Assembly: GCA_036504895.1 (NCBI GenBank)
Contig: DASXUJ010000010.1
Span: 1-34,817 of the forward strand
DNA length: 34,817 nucleotides
Source of the DNA: Syntrophorhabdaceae bacterium
GTDB lineage: Bacteria > Desulfobacterota > Syntrophorhabdia > Syntrophorhabdales > Syntrophorhabdaceae
Direction: 5' to 3'
Shown: positions 25,473 to 32,916 of the stretch, piece after piece
Position numbering within the stretch: the stretch's first letter is position 1
Layout: each line of letters opens with the position of its first letter
Notes under the pieces: generated by a model
Database searches by the model: none
Told to the model about the DNA's origin: nothing
What the model saw: only the letters and a program-made list of their open reading frames with translations
Position numbers and translations under genes: made by a program

Positions 25473-25557
25473 GAAGGAAATGGGCCCGCTTCTCCATGGG
25501 AGGAATAATTGACCCTTTATATCTTCACCCGGAAGACAGCTTCAGGAGGACTTATTC

Positions 25558-26742
25558 GTGACACAAGATCACACGCCGAATGAACGATTATTCCAGTTGA
25601 AGGAAAAAATCGGAATAGACGAGAAGGACCTCAATGTCCTGAGCCCTTTCGCCGACTTTTTTATCGCAAGAAAAGACGAATTCGCCGATTATTTCTACGA
25701 TGTCTTCTTCCGCATACCCGAAGCGCGCGTGGTGCTCGAGAGCGAGAGCGAGCCGGGCCTTCTGAAGAAGGTGTGGGCCGCATGGTTCGATTCGCTCTTC
25801 CGGTCCCGTCTTGACGGGAAATTTCTGGCATACCTGTGGAGTATAGGCGCGCGGCATGTGGAGGTGAATCTCGACCATCGCTTCACCAATCTCGGGTTCT
25901 CCATTATTCGCCAGTTCTGCCACAAAGTGATTCAGGAAGAGACGGGAATTGCCTATTCGGCAACTCTCGTGTTTGTCTTCGACAAGCTTCTCGATCTCTG
26001 CCTGCTTATAGAAACGGACGCATTCATCGAGAAGACCACGAGATGCGACCTTCAGGTCTTCCAGGGGGTTGAAGACCGGGTGAGGAACCCCGCCCTCGTA
26101 ATAGGAGGGAACATAAAGCGCCTCCAGAAGCAGGTGGCGGCAGGGAGCAAGGAATATAAGGTTTACGAGATGCTCATGGCAGAAAACCAGAGGCTCGAGC
26201 GTATGGTCTCCGACGTAAAGGCCTATATGGAAATTTTCAACGAGGTGGTAAACTTTCAGCCCCTGAGGGTGGATAGCGTCATAGCCCCCCCGCTCTCGGA
26301 GCTTCGGGCAGAGGCGCTCTTCAATCACGTAAAGGTGGAGACCGAGTGTGGCGGCGATACCATGAAGATCATGGGCGACCCCGGAGAATTGAAACGCCTT
26401 TTTTATGCCCTCCTGAGAAACGGCATGGAAGCAGTAGACCCGGAAAACCCCCTTCTTAAGATTACCGCCCGGAAGGAAAAGGCTGCGCCCTTCAATGTGG
26501 AGATAGAGATATTCAACCGGGGCATACCGCCGAAACAGGAAGAGATCGAGGACCTCTTCACCCCCTTTTATTCCACGAAACTTGCAGGAACGGGATTCGG
26601 CCTCCCCATGGCCAAGCTTATCGTGAGAAAGCATTACGGGAAGATACGGATGGAGCCCATGGCAACCGGCACCAAAGTAATTATCACCCTCCCCGCCGGC
26701 CCATCATCCGCCGGGTCATCTTCTTCCCCAGCTCTTCGTTGA
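25558..26742 (+). CDS. globin-coupled sensor with degenerate histidine-kinase module
   Basis: GTG start after AGGAGGACTTATTC. Residues about 8-160 resemble a protoglobin domain; in SIGARHVEVNLDHRF, H100 is at the position of the proximal haem ligand. A linker and dimerisation-like helix follow. The segment EDRVRNPALVIGGNIKRL (172-189) aligns with the H-box HELRNPLxxIGG, but the phospho-accepting His is replaced by D173. The HATPase-like domain keeps an N-box (LLRNGMEAV, N288), an F-box (LFTPFYSTK, from 333) and a G2 box (GTGFGLPMAKLIV, from 344). Its G1 box reads NRGIPP instead of DNGxGI. It may therefore sense gas or redox state and signal without autophosphorylation. No response regulator gene is adjacent. 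The last residues (GPSSAGSSSSPALR) are encoded by a repeat element. Confidence 0.78.
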   Translation: MTQDHTPNERLFQLKEKIGIDEKDLNVLSPFADFFIARKDEFADYFYDVFFRIPEARVVLESESEPGLLKKVWAAWFDSLFRSRLDGKFLAYLWSIGARHVEVNLDHRFTNLGFSIIRQFCHKVIQEETGIAYSATLVFVFDKLLDLCLLIETDAFIEKTTRCDLQVFQGVEDRVRNPALVIGGNIKRLQKQVAAGSKEYKVYEMLMAENQRLERMVSDVKAYMEIFNEVVNFQPLRVDSVIAPPLSELRAEALFNHVKVETECGGDTMKIMGDPGELKRLFYALLRNGMEAVDPENPLLKITARKEKAAPFNVEIEIFNRGIPPKQEEIEDLFTPFYSTKLAGTGFGLPMAKLIVRKHYGKIRMEPMATGTKVIITLPAGPSSAGSSSSPALR

Positions 26743-26834
26743 CCGCGTCGTCGCGTTCCTTGACGTACCAAAATGTACGCCTGCGGAACGCTCCTCCTTG
26801 TCGCCTCGATCTGAGAAAGAATATGACCCGGCGG
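26708..26834. repeat. 127-bp cruciform-like structured element
   Basis: The outer arms 26708-26734 and 26808-26834 are inverted copies: CCGCCGGGTCAT, TTCTT and CAG are matched, with five mismatches in 27 positions. Nested inside are GCGTTCC (26753-26759) with GGAACGC (26785-26791), and CGTAC (26764-26768) with GTACG (26775-26779) around a CAAAAT loop. The mismatches are spread out. The left arm supplies the last coding residues and stop of the globin sensor gene. It has no recognisable protein product, and could be a miniature mobile element or a structured RNA. Confidence 0.7.
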
Positions 26835-27064
26835 CGCCGCTTAAGATAATTCAAATACTAACGACATAGAGCAGCGCTTTAACGCATCCTCGTTTTCCGA
26901 TTATACGTTTTCCGAGTTCCGCTTTTAACGCATTACACGCATCACACGCACTAACGCATTACACGGTTTTTCACGGTGGGGATTTTATGGGTAGAAACTA
27001 TGGGGCGGCCGGAGAGCGCCCTTGGGAGGGCGCCGTCTGGAATCTTCCGGCTATCGGGCGGGGC
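26743..27064. other. intergenic region between the globin sensor and rubredoxin-like genes
   Basis: No gene is seen. It contains the right two-thirds of the cruciform element, the right copy of the GTGTAATGCG repeat (26877-26949), and a small hairpin GCGCCCT/AGGGCGC at 27016-27033 nested within GCCGGA/TCCGGC. The last structure lies about 30 nt after the rubredoxin-like gene on the minus strand and may mark its 3' end, but it has no U-run. Confidence 0.5.
26877..26949 (-). repeat. GTGTAATGCG-type dispersed repeat, right copy (inverted)
   Basis: Read on the minus strand from 26949, the sequence runs CGTGTGATGCGTGTAATGCG, then TCGGAAAACGTATAA, then CGGAAAACGAGGATGCG. It parallels the copy at 23161-23232 block by block. 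A further partial GTGTAATGCG unit lies just outside (26950-26965). The inverted pair brackets the ABC-F and globin-sensor genes. Confidence 0.7.
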
Positions 27065-27253
27065 TTACAAGCCTCCGCGGGTGGTGTGGTAGTTCATTAT
27101 ATTGATGAAGGCCTCGTCGTCGAGGAACTCATCGTAGCTCAATTCTTTCGTTACCATGCTGCTTCCGCAATTCGGACAGAAATTTTCAGGCACTTCTCCG
27201 TCGAGAAACATGTAACCGCATAAATCACATACATACTCATCGGGTATTCTCAA
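27065..27253 (-). CDS. small rubredoxin-like/zinc-ribbon protein
   Basis: This 62-residue protein starts at a TTG preceded by GAGGAGGAGAATAT, a strong site that decides the start. Two Cys pairs, C9-x2-C12 and C26-x2-C29, sit in CDLCGYMFLDG and FCPNCGSS. The spacing and the P-E-x-x-C-P-x-C-G pattern resemble the rubredoxin-like domain of rubrerythrin. It may bind one iron as an electron carrier, or zinc. The C-terminal 30 residues are acidic and helical with no further motif. It lies about 225 nt downstream of the MBL gene on the same strand, so membership of that operon is uncertain. Confidence 0.7.
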   Translation of the reverse strand: MRIPDEYVCDLCGYMFLDGEVPENFCPNCGSSMVTKELSYDEFLDDEAFINIMNYHTTRGGL

Positions 27254-27477
27254 ATATTCTCCTCCTCTTTTCCCTTTACCCGGTTCTTCCGGCCTTCTTT
27301 CGGTCGATACCGGGTTCGATACTTATAGGATCGTTGGGACGGGGGCATGATCCGATGTCTGTGTTTTCCTTACATCTCCGGCAGGCAAAGACACTTTCAC
27401 TTACCACCTCACTATTGTAACATATATTTCCGAACTTTGCACATGCCTCTATGAACGCCCCTCATTCGGGGATGAAG

Positions 27478-28131
27478 TCAAAAAAGTTGTTCCAGAACGA
27501 CCTCGAAATTCTTCTTTATCGTCTTTTCACCCTGAACCATCTCACCATGGCCCGGGATGAGATATTCTATGTCGAGTGCGGCCAGTCGGGCGATGCTTTG
27601 GGCGAGTTGGGAGGCGTCTCCCCCGTAAAGGTCGGTCCTTCCCACGCCCATATAAAAGACCGTGTCCCCTGAGATAAGGACTTTCTTTTCCTCCCAATAG
27701 AGGCAGACGGCCCCCGGCGCGTGACCGGGGGTGAGGAAGATCCTGAACGTCTTGTCGCCCACCTGCAATGTCCCCTCTTTCAGGAAAAGGTTAAAAGACT
27801 TTGCGGGAGATTGGGAGCCCCCGGCAAGGAAGAGCTCGCGGTAGCCATCGTTGAGAAAGGCATATTCTTCTTTGCTTATCCCTTTGATGACGCTCTCGTC
27901 GAAGCGTTCGATTGCTTCTATATGGTCCGGATGGCCATGGGTGCAGAGCACCATCTTTGCACTTTCCGGCCGTACGCCGTCTCTCGCCATCGACTGCACC
28001 ACGTTATCGAAGAGGTGCGTGTGGCCCGGGTCGATAAGCACGGGCGTGTGGCCGTCGATGAACACGGTATTGCAGTTGTTCTCCTGGTAAGAGAGCCACG
28101 GGTATACGTAAAAGTCTTCAAATACTTTCAT
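27478..28131 (-). CDS. MBL-fold metallo-hydrolase (glyoxalase II-like)
   Basis: The 217-residue metallo-beta-lactamase-fold enzyme has the complete dinuclear metal set: THGHPDH (H65, H67, D69, H70), TPGHAPG (H137), SGDTVF (D156) and PGHG (H195). The GRTDL segment (164-168) is typical of the glyoxalase II and persulfide dioxygenase branch. Likely reactions are hydrolysis of a thioester or handling of a persulfide-type substrate; the sequence does not decide which. TAGGAG lies upstream of the ATG. It starts 12 nt after the end of the PP-loop gene, so the two are almost certainly cotranscribed. Confidence 0.85.
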   Translation of the reverse strand: MKVFEDFYVYPWLSYQENNCNTVFIDGHTPVLIDPGHTHLFDNVVQSMARDGVRPESAKMVLCTHGHPDHIEAIERFDESVIKGISKEEYAFLNDGYRELFLAGGSQSPAKSFNLFLKEGTLQVGDKTFRIFLTPGHAPGAVCLYWEEKKVLISGDTVFYMGVGRTDLYGGDASQLAQSIARLAALDIEYLIPGHGEMVQGEKTIKKNFEVVLEQLF

Positions 28132-28143
28132 GCAGGTCCACTC

Positions 28144-29130
28144 CTAAACCCTGAATCTTTCGTAGTCCTCTTCGGTCCTCTCGACGGTGTAAGTCTCGGT
28201 CCCGACCTTCCCGGCTACTACGCTAATCTTAGGGGCTTTATATTTGGCGTAAAAACCTATAATATTGGCTACCAATCGTATGATCTCCCCGTCATGGGGT
28301 CCCTTCAGCACTGCCTCGGGTCCCTTGAACCCCTCGGGCGAAAAAAAGAGGTAAGGGGGCGCGCACAGGGAGCGGAGCCTTTCATTTTCCTCTTCGTCCC
28401 TTCCCACGATAAGCTTCACGTCTTCCCTCAGGCGGAAGTGACGGCCCAGGGTGAGGAGATCGATATCGAGGATGCCGAACGTTTTCTCCATGGAAATAAA
28501 TTCTTTAAATCTGGCGGCAAAGATCGGGTCCGTAAGAAGGCAACCTCCGCCGGGCTTACTGAAGCTGGTGAGATTATACTTTTGCGCCAGGCCGTACTGG
28601 GGCGTTCTGCCTCTGCCCGTGATGGAGAGGAGCTTCGACCGGTCCAGTATACCTTCCTGCTCCGGAATAGTGGGGGTAAAGCACTGTGCGCAAAGGGGCC
28701 TCACGATGAGGCCTTCGAGGCCGCTCTCCACCTCGATCTGCCGCATTGTCTCCCTGCGCTGTGACATGGGGCGCTGCCCAAGGACTTCGCCGGTTACCAC
28801 GAAGCTTGCCCCGGTCTCCTCCATGACTGCCGCGGTGATCCGGAGCATGTATATCCTGCAGTCGATGCAGGGGTTCATATTCTTGCCATACCCGTGCTTG
28901 GGGTGGAGGAGCACGTCAAAGTAATCCTCGCCCTTGTGCCGTGTGAGAAGCTCGATGCCGAGCTCCGCCGCGGTCTTCACGGCCATGGCGCCCTTCTCCT
29001 TATCCCTCTTGCTGGCAAAAGGCGAGGTAAAGTGGAACCCCACGACCTCTATGCCCTGCTCCATGATCAGTTTTGTGGACAGGATGCTGTCGAGTCCCCC
29101 TGAAATGAGGGATATTGCTTTCTTCTTCAT
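28144..29130 (-). CDS. PP-loop (ThiI/MnmA-like) protein with NFACT-R-type C-terminus
   Basis: The N-terminal PP-loop ATPase motif SGGLDS (10-15) marks an ATP-dependent adenylation domain as in tRNA thiolation enzymes. Family-specific features follow: NPCIDCRIYML (C88, C91), GEVLGQRPMSQ, RPLCAQCFTPTIPE (C147, C150), GRGRTPQYGLA and GGGCLLTDP (C197). The C-terminal region (about 228-328) resembles a short NFACT-R/DUF814 RNA-binding domain, with IVGRDEEENERL and GPEAVLKGP. It probably transfers sulfur to an RNA or metabolite, with the cysteines as persulfide carriers or cluster ligands. The gene sits between the DUF39 (28 nt) and MBL (12 nt) genes. The exact substrate is unknown. Confidence 0.82.
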   Translation of the reverse strand: MKKKAISLISGGLDSILSTKLIMEQGIEVVGFHFTSPFASKRDKEKGAMAVKTAAELGIELLTRHKGEDYFDVLLHPKHGYGKNMNPCIDCRIYMLRITAAVMEETGASFVVTGEVLGQRPMSQRRETMRQIEVESGLEGLIVRPLCAQCFTPTIPEQEGILDRSKLLSITGRGRTPQYGLAQKYNLTSFSKPGGGCLLTDPIFAARFKEFISMEKTFGILDIDLLTLGRHFRLREDVKLIVGRDEEENERLRSLCAPPYLFFSPEGFKGPEAVLKGPHDGEIIRLVANIIGFYAKYKAPKISVVAGKVGTETYTVERTEEDYERFRV

Positions 29131-29158
29131 CTCTTACCTTATCTTCCCGATGAGGCGC

Positions 29159-30367
29159 CTACGTCCTGTCCGGGGACCTCTCTTCGAGAGTATTCATCTT
29201 TATCCCCTGACCCACGCCCGGCAGCGGCACTACGGGGTTGGTGAGGAGAAAGCTGCCCGCCTGTATCCAGTCTCTAAGGAGGGTCGCGATCTCCACCGCC
29301 TTCGAATAGCTGGATATGGGGAAGGAGGGTATCTCCTTTCCGTTAAAGGATATAGTGCCGGTCTTTAATTCGGCGTAGCTCACCTCTCCCAGGCTTTTCG
29401 GCTCCCGCTGGGGGTAGTCGGAGCCGTAATCGACGATCTGGGCGAAGTAATCCTCGTCGCCCCGGGAGGTGAGGAAGGCCATCTCCTCATCGAGGACAGG
29501 TATGGGGATGCCTATGCCTACGAACATGGTTGCGCCGTATCCGATAAAGCTGGCCCCTTTCAGAAATTCGGGGCTCATCTGCTTGGCGTCTCCTATGGTT
29601 GCGAGTGTTCCCGCACCCGCCCTCGGTATGCCTTCGGCGCTGCGAATCACATCGGGATTATGCTGCGTGCCATGCCAGGCTACATAGCCCACGCCGCCCC
29701 CGAGGAAGATCCTCGTGCCGATACCGATCGTGCGGTAGAGGGGGTCCTTGAGCAAAGGGGAGAGCTGGCCCGCGCTCGAATAGTTGGCGCACCCCATATT
29801 AGGTTTCAGTACGCCCATATAGGTATGAATCACCTTGGGAGTGAGGTTGACCGCCACGTTATAATTCTGGTAGTCGTTTCGGGGGTTATAGAGGTATGCC
29901 TCGTTTACGTTGTTTTTATTTATATAGGTCTCTATCTTCTTGCGGGGATAACAGTCCGTGCCGTAGGCGGTCGCCACGAGCCTGATGTTTTTTCCGCCCA
30001 CGAACTCTTCGATCACGTGCCCGCCGCCATACTTGAATGCGCCGGGATAGACGGTATTTCTGGGATCGTCGTCAGGAGATGCCGTGGCCCCTATGTAGAC
30101 ATCGACCGCGGCAAGTCCGCTGTATGCGGGAACATCATTAAGATAGCACTTGCCGCCCCCAATCTTGATCCGCGGCTTCGAGTGGCCCACGTTGAGGAAC
30201 ATGCCGCTCGAGCACATGGGGCCGAAGGTCCCGGTCGTCACCACGTCCACCTGCGCGGCGGCCGCTTTTACGCCCTTATCCTTGACGATCCCGATCATCT
30301 CTTCGGCGGTTACCACTACCACCTTGCCCGATTTTATTTTTTCATTAATTTCATCGATGGTCTTCAA
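29159..30367 (-). CDS. homocysteine biosynthesis protein (DUF39/HcyBio family)
   Basis: DUF39 proteins convert aspartate semialdehyde to homocysteine with sulfide in anaerobes that lack the O-acylhomoserine route. I set the start at the TTG at 30367, directly after GAGGAGGAAATT, giving KTIDEINEKI as in relatives. A longer TTG frame from 30427 has no such site. The two family cysteines are seen in TGTFGPMCSSGMF (C52) and AYGTDCYPRKKIE (C139). Gly-rich segments GIGTRIFLGGGVGYVAWHGTQ and GASFIGYGATMFVGIGIP are also typical. At 402 residues it consists of the DUF39 domain only, with no CBS or ferredoxin tail and no ferredoxin gene beside it. It leads the operon with the PP-loop and MBL genes. Confidence 0.9.
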   Translation of the reverse strand: MKTIDEINEKIKSGKVVVVTAEEMIGIVKDKGVKAAAAQVDVVTTGTFGPMCSSGMFLNVGHSKPRIKIGGGKCYLNDVPAYSGLAAVDVYIGATASPDDDPRNTVYPGAFKYGGGHVIEEFVGGKNIRLVATAYGTDCYPRKKIETYINKNNVNEAYLYNPRNDYQNYNVAVNLTPKVIHTYMGVLKPNMGCANYSSAGQLSPLLKDPLYRTIGIGTRIFLGGGVGYVAWHGTQHNPDVIRSAEGIPRAGAGTLATIGDAKQMSPEFLKGASFIGYGATMFVGIGIPIPVLDEEMAFLTSRGDEDYFAQIVDYGSDYPQREPKSLGEVSYAELKTGTISFNGKEIPSFPISSYSKAVEIATLLRDWIQAGSFLLTNPVVPLPGVGQGIKMNTLEERSPDRT

Positions 30368-30529
30368 AATTTCCTCCTCGGATGCGCTCCCGTCCCCGGC
30401 GGCCCGTGGGATAATTCGCGCCCGCAACTATGAATCCGTCCCGTCCCCCGACGGCAACGCCGCGTGTCTCCTCTGAAGTGTTTTCCCGGGGAGGATAGAA
30501 GCGATCCCTTAAGCCACTCCCCTATTATA
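30368..30529 (-). promoter_or_regulatory. possible promoter and about 150-nt leader of the DUF39 operon
   Basis: A perfect -10 box TATAAT is read on the minus strand at 30529-30524; the -35 region is weak. Transcription from it would give a GC-rich leader of about 150 nt with at least one small hairpin (CCGTC/GACGG around GGGG). A methionine-responsive leader would make sense for this gene, but I recognise no known SAM or SAH riboswitch core. Confidence 0.35.
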
Positions 30530-30598
30530 CACTAATCGGGTCAGAATTTCGAAAATTTCCCTGCCCCGGCAATGGAATACGGAGTCCACGGGAGGTAT

Positions 30599-30877
30599 TT
30601 ATTTATAGAAGCAAAGGTATGCCACGTCCGCCTCCACTTCGAGATCGAAGGAGGTATCTTTCGGGACGATAAAGGTCTCTTCGGGCCCGAAAACCTGCCA
30701 GTCCTTGCCCGGCAGCCTCACGCGCATGGAGCCCTCCACCACGGTCATGTGCTCTTCAGAAGAGGTGGAAAAAGTATATTTCCCCGGTTCCATGATGCCC
30801 ACCGTAGCGTATCCTGCCTCGGTGTCCATGCCAAGGCTCTGTACTTTGCCCTCGAAATATTCGTTATGCTTTATCAT
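30599..30877 (-). CDS. ppnP: pyrimidine/purine nucleoside phosphorylase PpnP
   Basis: This 92-residue cupin-fold enzyme cleaves nucleosides with phosphate. It has the full DUF1255 pattern: the entry NEYFEGKVQSLG, GYATVGIMEPGKYTFST, HMTVVEGSMRVRLPG, and the end EADVAYLCFYK. Length and start are those of the family, and TAGGAGGTATTTC precedes the ATG. It is monocistronic and divergent from the cytochrome gene, with both promoters in the 190-bp gap. Confidence 0.92.
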   Translation of the reverse strand: MIKHNEYFEGKVQSLGMDTEAGYATVGIMEPGKYTFSTSSEEHMTVVEGSMRVRLPGKDWQVFGPEETFIVPKDTSFDLEVEADVAYLCFYK

Positions 30878-31014
30878 GAAATACCTCCTATTATATGCCT
30901 GAGGGTCAGTTTAATATGGTTTGCCGCGGATTTGCAAGAGTACGTGGCGAGGACGTCGCGCGAGTCGCAGAGTCCCGCACAGCTCTCGGAAAAAACCAAT
31001 CAGGGTGAAAGCGC

Positions 31015-31043
31015 TTGTCCATTTATGAACTGGTGCTTATAAT
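31015..31043 (+). promoter_or_regulatory. sigma-70 promoter of the cytochrome c gene
   Basis: TTGTCC (31015-31020) and a perfect TATAAT (31038-31043) are 17 nt apart. Transcription from about 31050 would give a leader of about 19 nt that contains the GGGAGG site at 31058-31063. This rules out a translation start at or upstream of 31015. Confidence 0.7.
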
Positions 31044-31068
31044 CCGGGAGAGCCGGTGGGAGGTGAGG

Positions 31069-31425
31069 GTGAGAGTATTTACCTTGTTTTTCGGTATAAT
31101 TTTTACGATCTTTATAAGTTCCTCTGTAATTTACGCCGGGGAAAGAAGTCCGGAATCCTACGCCGATTGGGGGAAATCGCTTTATAAAACTCATTGCGCA
31201 TCCTGTCACGGCAAAGAGGGCAGGGGGGACGGCCCCAAGGCGGCAGCCCAGAATCTTTCGCTCCCGGACCTGTACGGACCAGCTTTTTGGGGACCCGATG
31301 CAAAGAAGAGGTCCCTGGCCGCAATTGCCGACGGTTACAAGACTATGCCTGCCCTGGACCTTACCGAAGATGAAGCACGGGCTGTCACCGATTATATGGC
31401 CCGGGCATTCAACAGATCACCCTGA
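31069..31425 (+). CDS. periplasmic monohaem cytochrome c
   Basis: The start is the GTG at 31069, five bases after GGGAGG and downstream of the inferred transcription start. The 118-residue precursor has a signal peptide with a hydrophobic core (3-20) ending VIYA|GE at 23. The haem motif CASCHG is at 43-48, followed by GRGDGPKAA and the likely axial Met in YKTMPAL. The final helix EDEARAVTDYMARAF is typical of small class I cytochromes c. It should carry electrons in the periplasm. No oxidase or reductase gene is adjacent, so its partner is unknown. Confidence 0.88.
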   Translation: MRVFTLFFGIIFTIFISSSVIYAGERSPESYADWGKSLYKTHCASCHGKEGRGDGPKAAAQNLSLPDLYGPAFWGPDAKKRSLAAIADGYKTMPALDLTEDEARAVTDYMARAFNRSP

Positions 31426-31477
31426 TTAGGACCCTGAATTTATCTTGCGAAAAGGGACGCATCGAAGACTTGCTTGC

Positions 31478-32695
31478 TTACTGCGGCTCTATCTCCTTTA
31501 TTTTTAACCGCTCCGCTGCGAGCTCTCTCCGGTGTGTCTGTCTCAGGAGGAAAGTAGGTATGAAGGAGGCGGCGGCTGCGAAGGCGGCGGGGACGGTTAC
31601 TGCCCAGAGAGCGGCTGCAATGGAGTGGTGGTCCCCGATATAACCGATGAGGATGGGGGAGAGGGATGAGGCGCAGTAGGCGAAGGTGACGATCATGCCG
31701 AGGGCGAGGCCCTTGAAGGAGGCGAAGATGAGACCAGTAAAGGTCCAGAGGCCCCCTGTGGTTGCGGAGCCGACGAAGCCTGCTGCCAGGGTGAATGTTG
31801 CCCTCAGGATCGTATTGGGCGCCCAGAGGGCGAGGGTGAAAAATATCCCCATAAGGATAGCTCCTGACATTCCGGTAAGCCGGTAGCCCGCCTTGTCGGC
31901 GATGAGGCCGGTAACGGGCCTGCCCAGTGCCTGCCCTATGCCGAAAGATCCGGCCAGCAGGCCGGCTCCGGTCGCGCTCATCAAGATCTCCGTGCGGAGA
32001 TAGACGGGATACCACATGGTGAAGCCGAATTCGGACATCATCTGAAAGGTGAGCACCAATCCGAGAAAGAGGAGCATGAGCAGGTTCCGGGGTCGCAGGA
32101 TGACCCGGTCGAAAAATATGCCGGTCCGCGCCCTTGGGCCCAACTCGGGCCAAAAGCGCCATTGGAGGAAGGCAACTGCTAATCCGGCTATGCCGACGAC
32201 CAGAAAGGCACTCCGCCACGTGCCGGTAAGGTCGAGGAGCCAACCCGCCGCCGCCGGTCCGAGGAACCAGCCCACCGCGGAGCCGGAGGCAAGGATGCCG
32301 AGGAAAAATGCCGGTCTCTCCGGAAAAAGCTCCAGCGTGAATGCGGCGAGGGGGACGAAATAGAAGGCTTCGACCGTGCCGGTGAAAAAGCGGCTCCAGA
32401 AGAGCTGGGTCGTGCTGTTCGCGAGTCCCGATATGGCCGTGAGGGTCGAAAAGCCGAAGATGCCGAAGAGAATGACATACTTTCTGCCGAACCGATCCGA
32501 TATGAGGCCGGCAGTGATCGGTATGAACATATACCCCCAGAGGGATGCAGAGCCCACCACGCCGAGGGTCGTCTTATCCACGCCGAAGGATTCCATGAGC
32601 GAGGGGATCAGGGGGCCGAATATCCACCTCTGGGCGAAATAGAAGAGCATCCCGATCCAGGCCGTGGCGAAAAAGGCCATTCTATTCGATTTCAC
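31478..32695 (-). CDS. MFS transporter (12-helix type)
   Basis: The 405-residue membrane protein has the MFS loop 2-3 motif GLISDRFGRKYVI, RFFTGTVEAFYFVPLAA (helix 4), GSAVGWFLGPAAAGWLLD (helix 5), and a second-half motif A relic GLIADKAGYRLTG. The hydrophobic pattern suggests 12 helices with both ends in the cytoplasm. The GTG at 32695 has only a weak ribosome binding site, and the ATG five codons later is an alternative. The substrate cannot be inferred. It converges with the cytochrome gene, 52 bp apart, and no other gene is cotranscribed. Confidence 0.85.
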   Translation of the reverse strand: MKSNRMAFFATAWIGMLFYFAQRWIFGPLIPSLMESFGVDKTTLGVVGSASLWGYMFIPITAGLISDRFGRKYVILFGIFGFSTLTAISGLANSTTQLFWSRFFTGTVEAFYFVPLAAFTLELFPERPAFFLGILASGSAVGWFLGPAAAGWLLDLTGTWRSAFLVVGIAGLAVAFLQWRFWPELGPRARTGIFFDRVILRPRNLLMLLFLGLVLTFQMMSEFGFTMWYPVYLRTEILMSATGAGLLAGSFGIGQALGRPVTGLIADKAGYRLTGMSGAILMGIFFTLALWAPNTILRATFTLAAGFVGSATTGGLWTFTGLIFASFKGLALGMIVTFAYCASSLSPILIGYIGDHHSIAAALWAVTVPAAFAAAASFIPTFLLRQTHRRELAAERLKIKEIEPQ

Positions 32696-32807
32696 GCGGT
32701 CTTCACCTGTATTTTCTCAGGATACAGGAGAGGGCGAGTTAAATCAACGGGAAATTCCGCTTTGAACAGGACCGGAGCTCTTCAATTTCAGCTTCATAAA
32801 CTTCAAG

Positions 32808-32912
32808 GTGGTGAAAACAAAGCAATTCATGGTAGAGGTGACCCGCAAAGAAAGAGCCGATCTGTATACGATGTTCCTTACGTCGGTGATACAATATTAT
32901 GAACCCGGGTAG
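32808..32912 (+). CDS. possible small protein (27-34 residues) ending just before a terminator
   Basis: A plus-strand frame can start at GTG 32808 or 32811, or ATG 32829, and ends at TAG 32910-32912. It contains VEVTRKERADLYTMFLTS. The stop is 4 nt before a strong terminator hairpin with a T run on the same strand, which would make sense only if something on the plus strand is transcribed here. No proper ribosome binding site is seen for any of the starts. An untranslated small RNA ending at the terminator is an equally good explanation. Confidence 0.25.
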   Translation: MVKTKQFMVEVTRKERADLYTMFLTSVIQYYEPG

Positions 32913-32916
32913 AAAC

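Noticed and set aside
23565-26742. ABC-F plus sensor kinase as an antibiotic-resistance two-component operon
   Set aside because: No response regulator is present, the kinase module lacks its His, and the ABC-F subgroup cannot be assigned. The adjacency alone does not support a resistance system.
27721-28764. 347-codon plus-strand frame spanning the MBL and PP-loop genes
   Set aside because: It runs antisense across two genes with full catalytic motifs and across their junction, so it is a codon-bias shadow.
30368-30523. SAM or SAH riboswitch in the DUF39 leader
   Set aside because: I could not find the conserved core of any known class; only a short hairpin is visible.
31015-31068. N-terminal extension of the cytochrome c gene from 31015
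   Set aside because: The upstream codons overlap the -35 and -10 boxes of a good promoter, and a GGGAGG site directly precedes the GTG at 31069, where a clean signal peptide begins.
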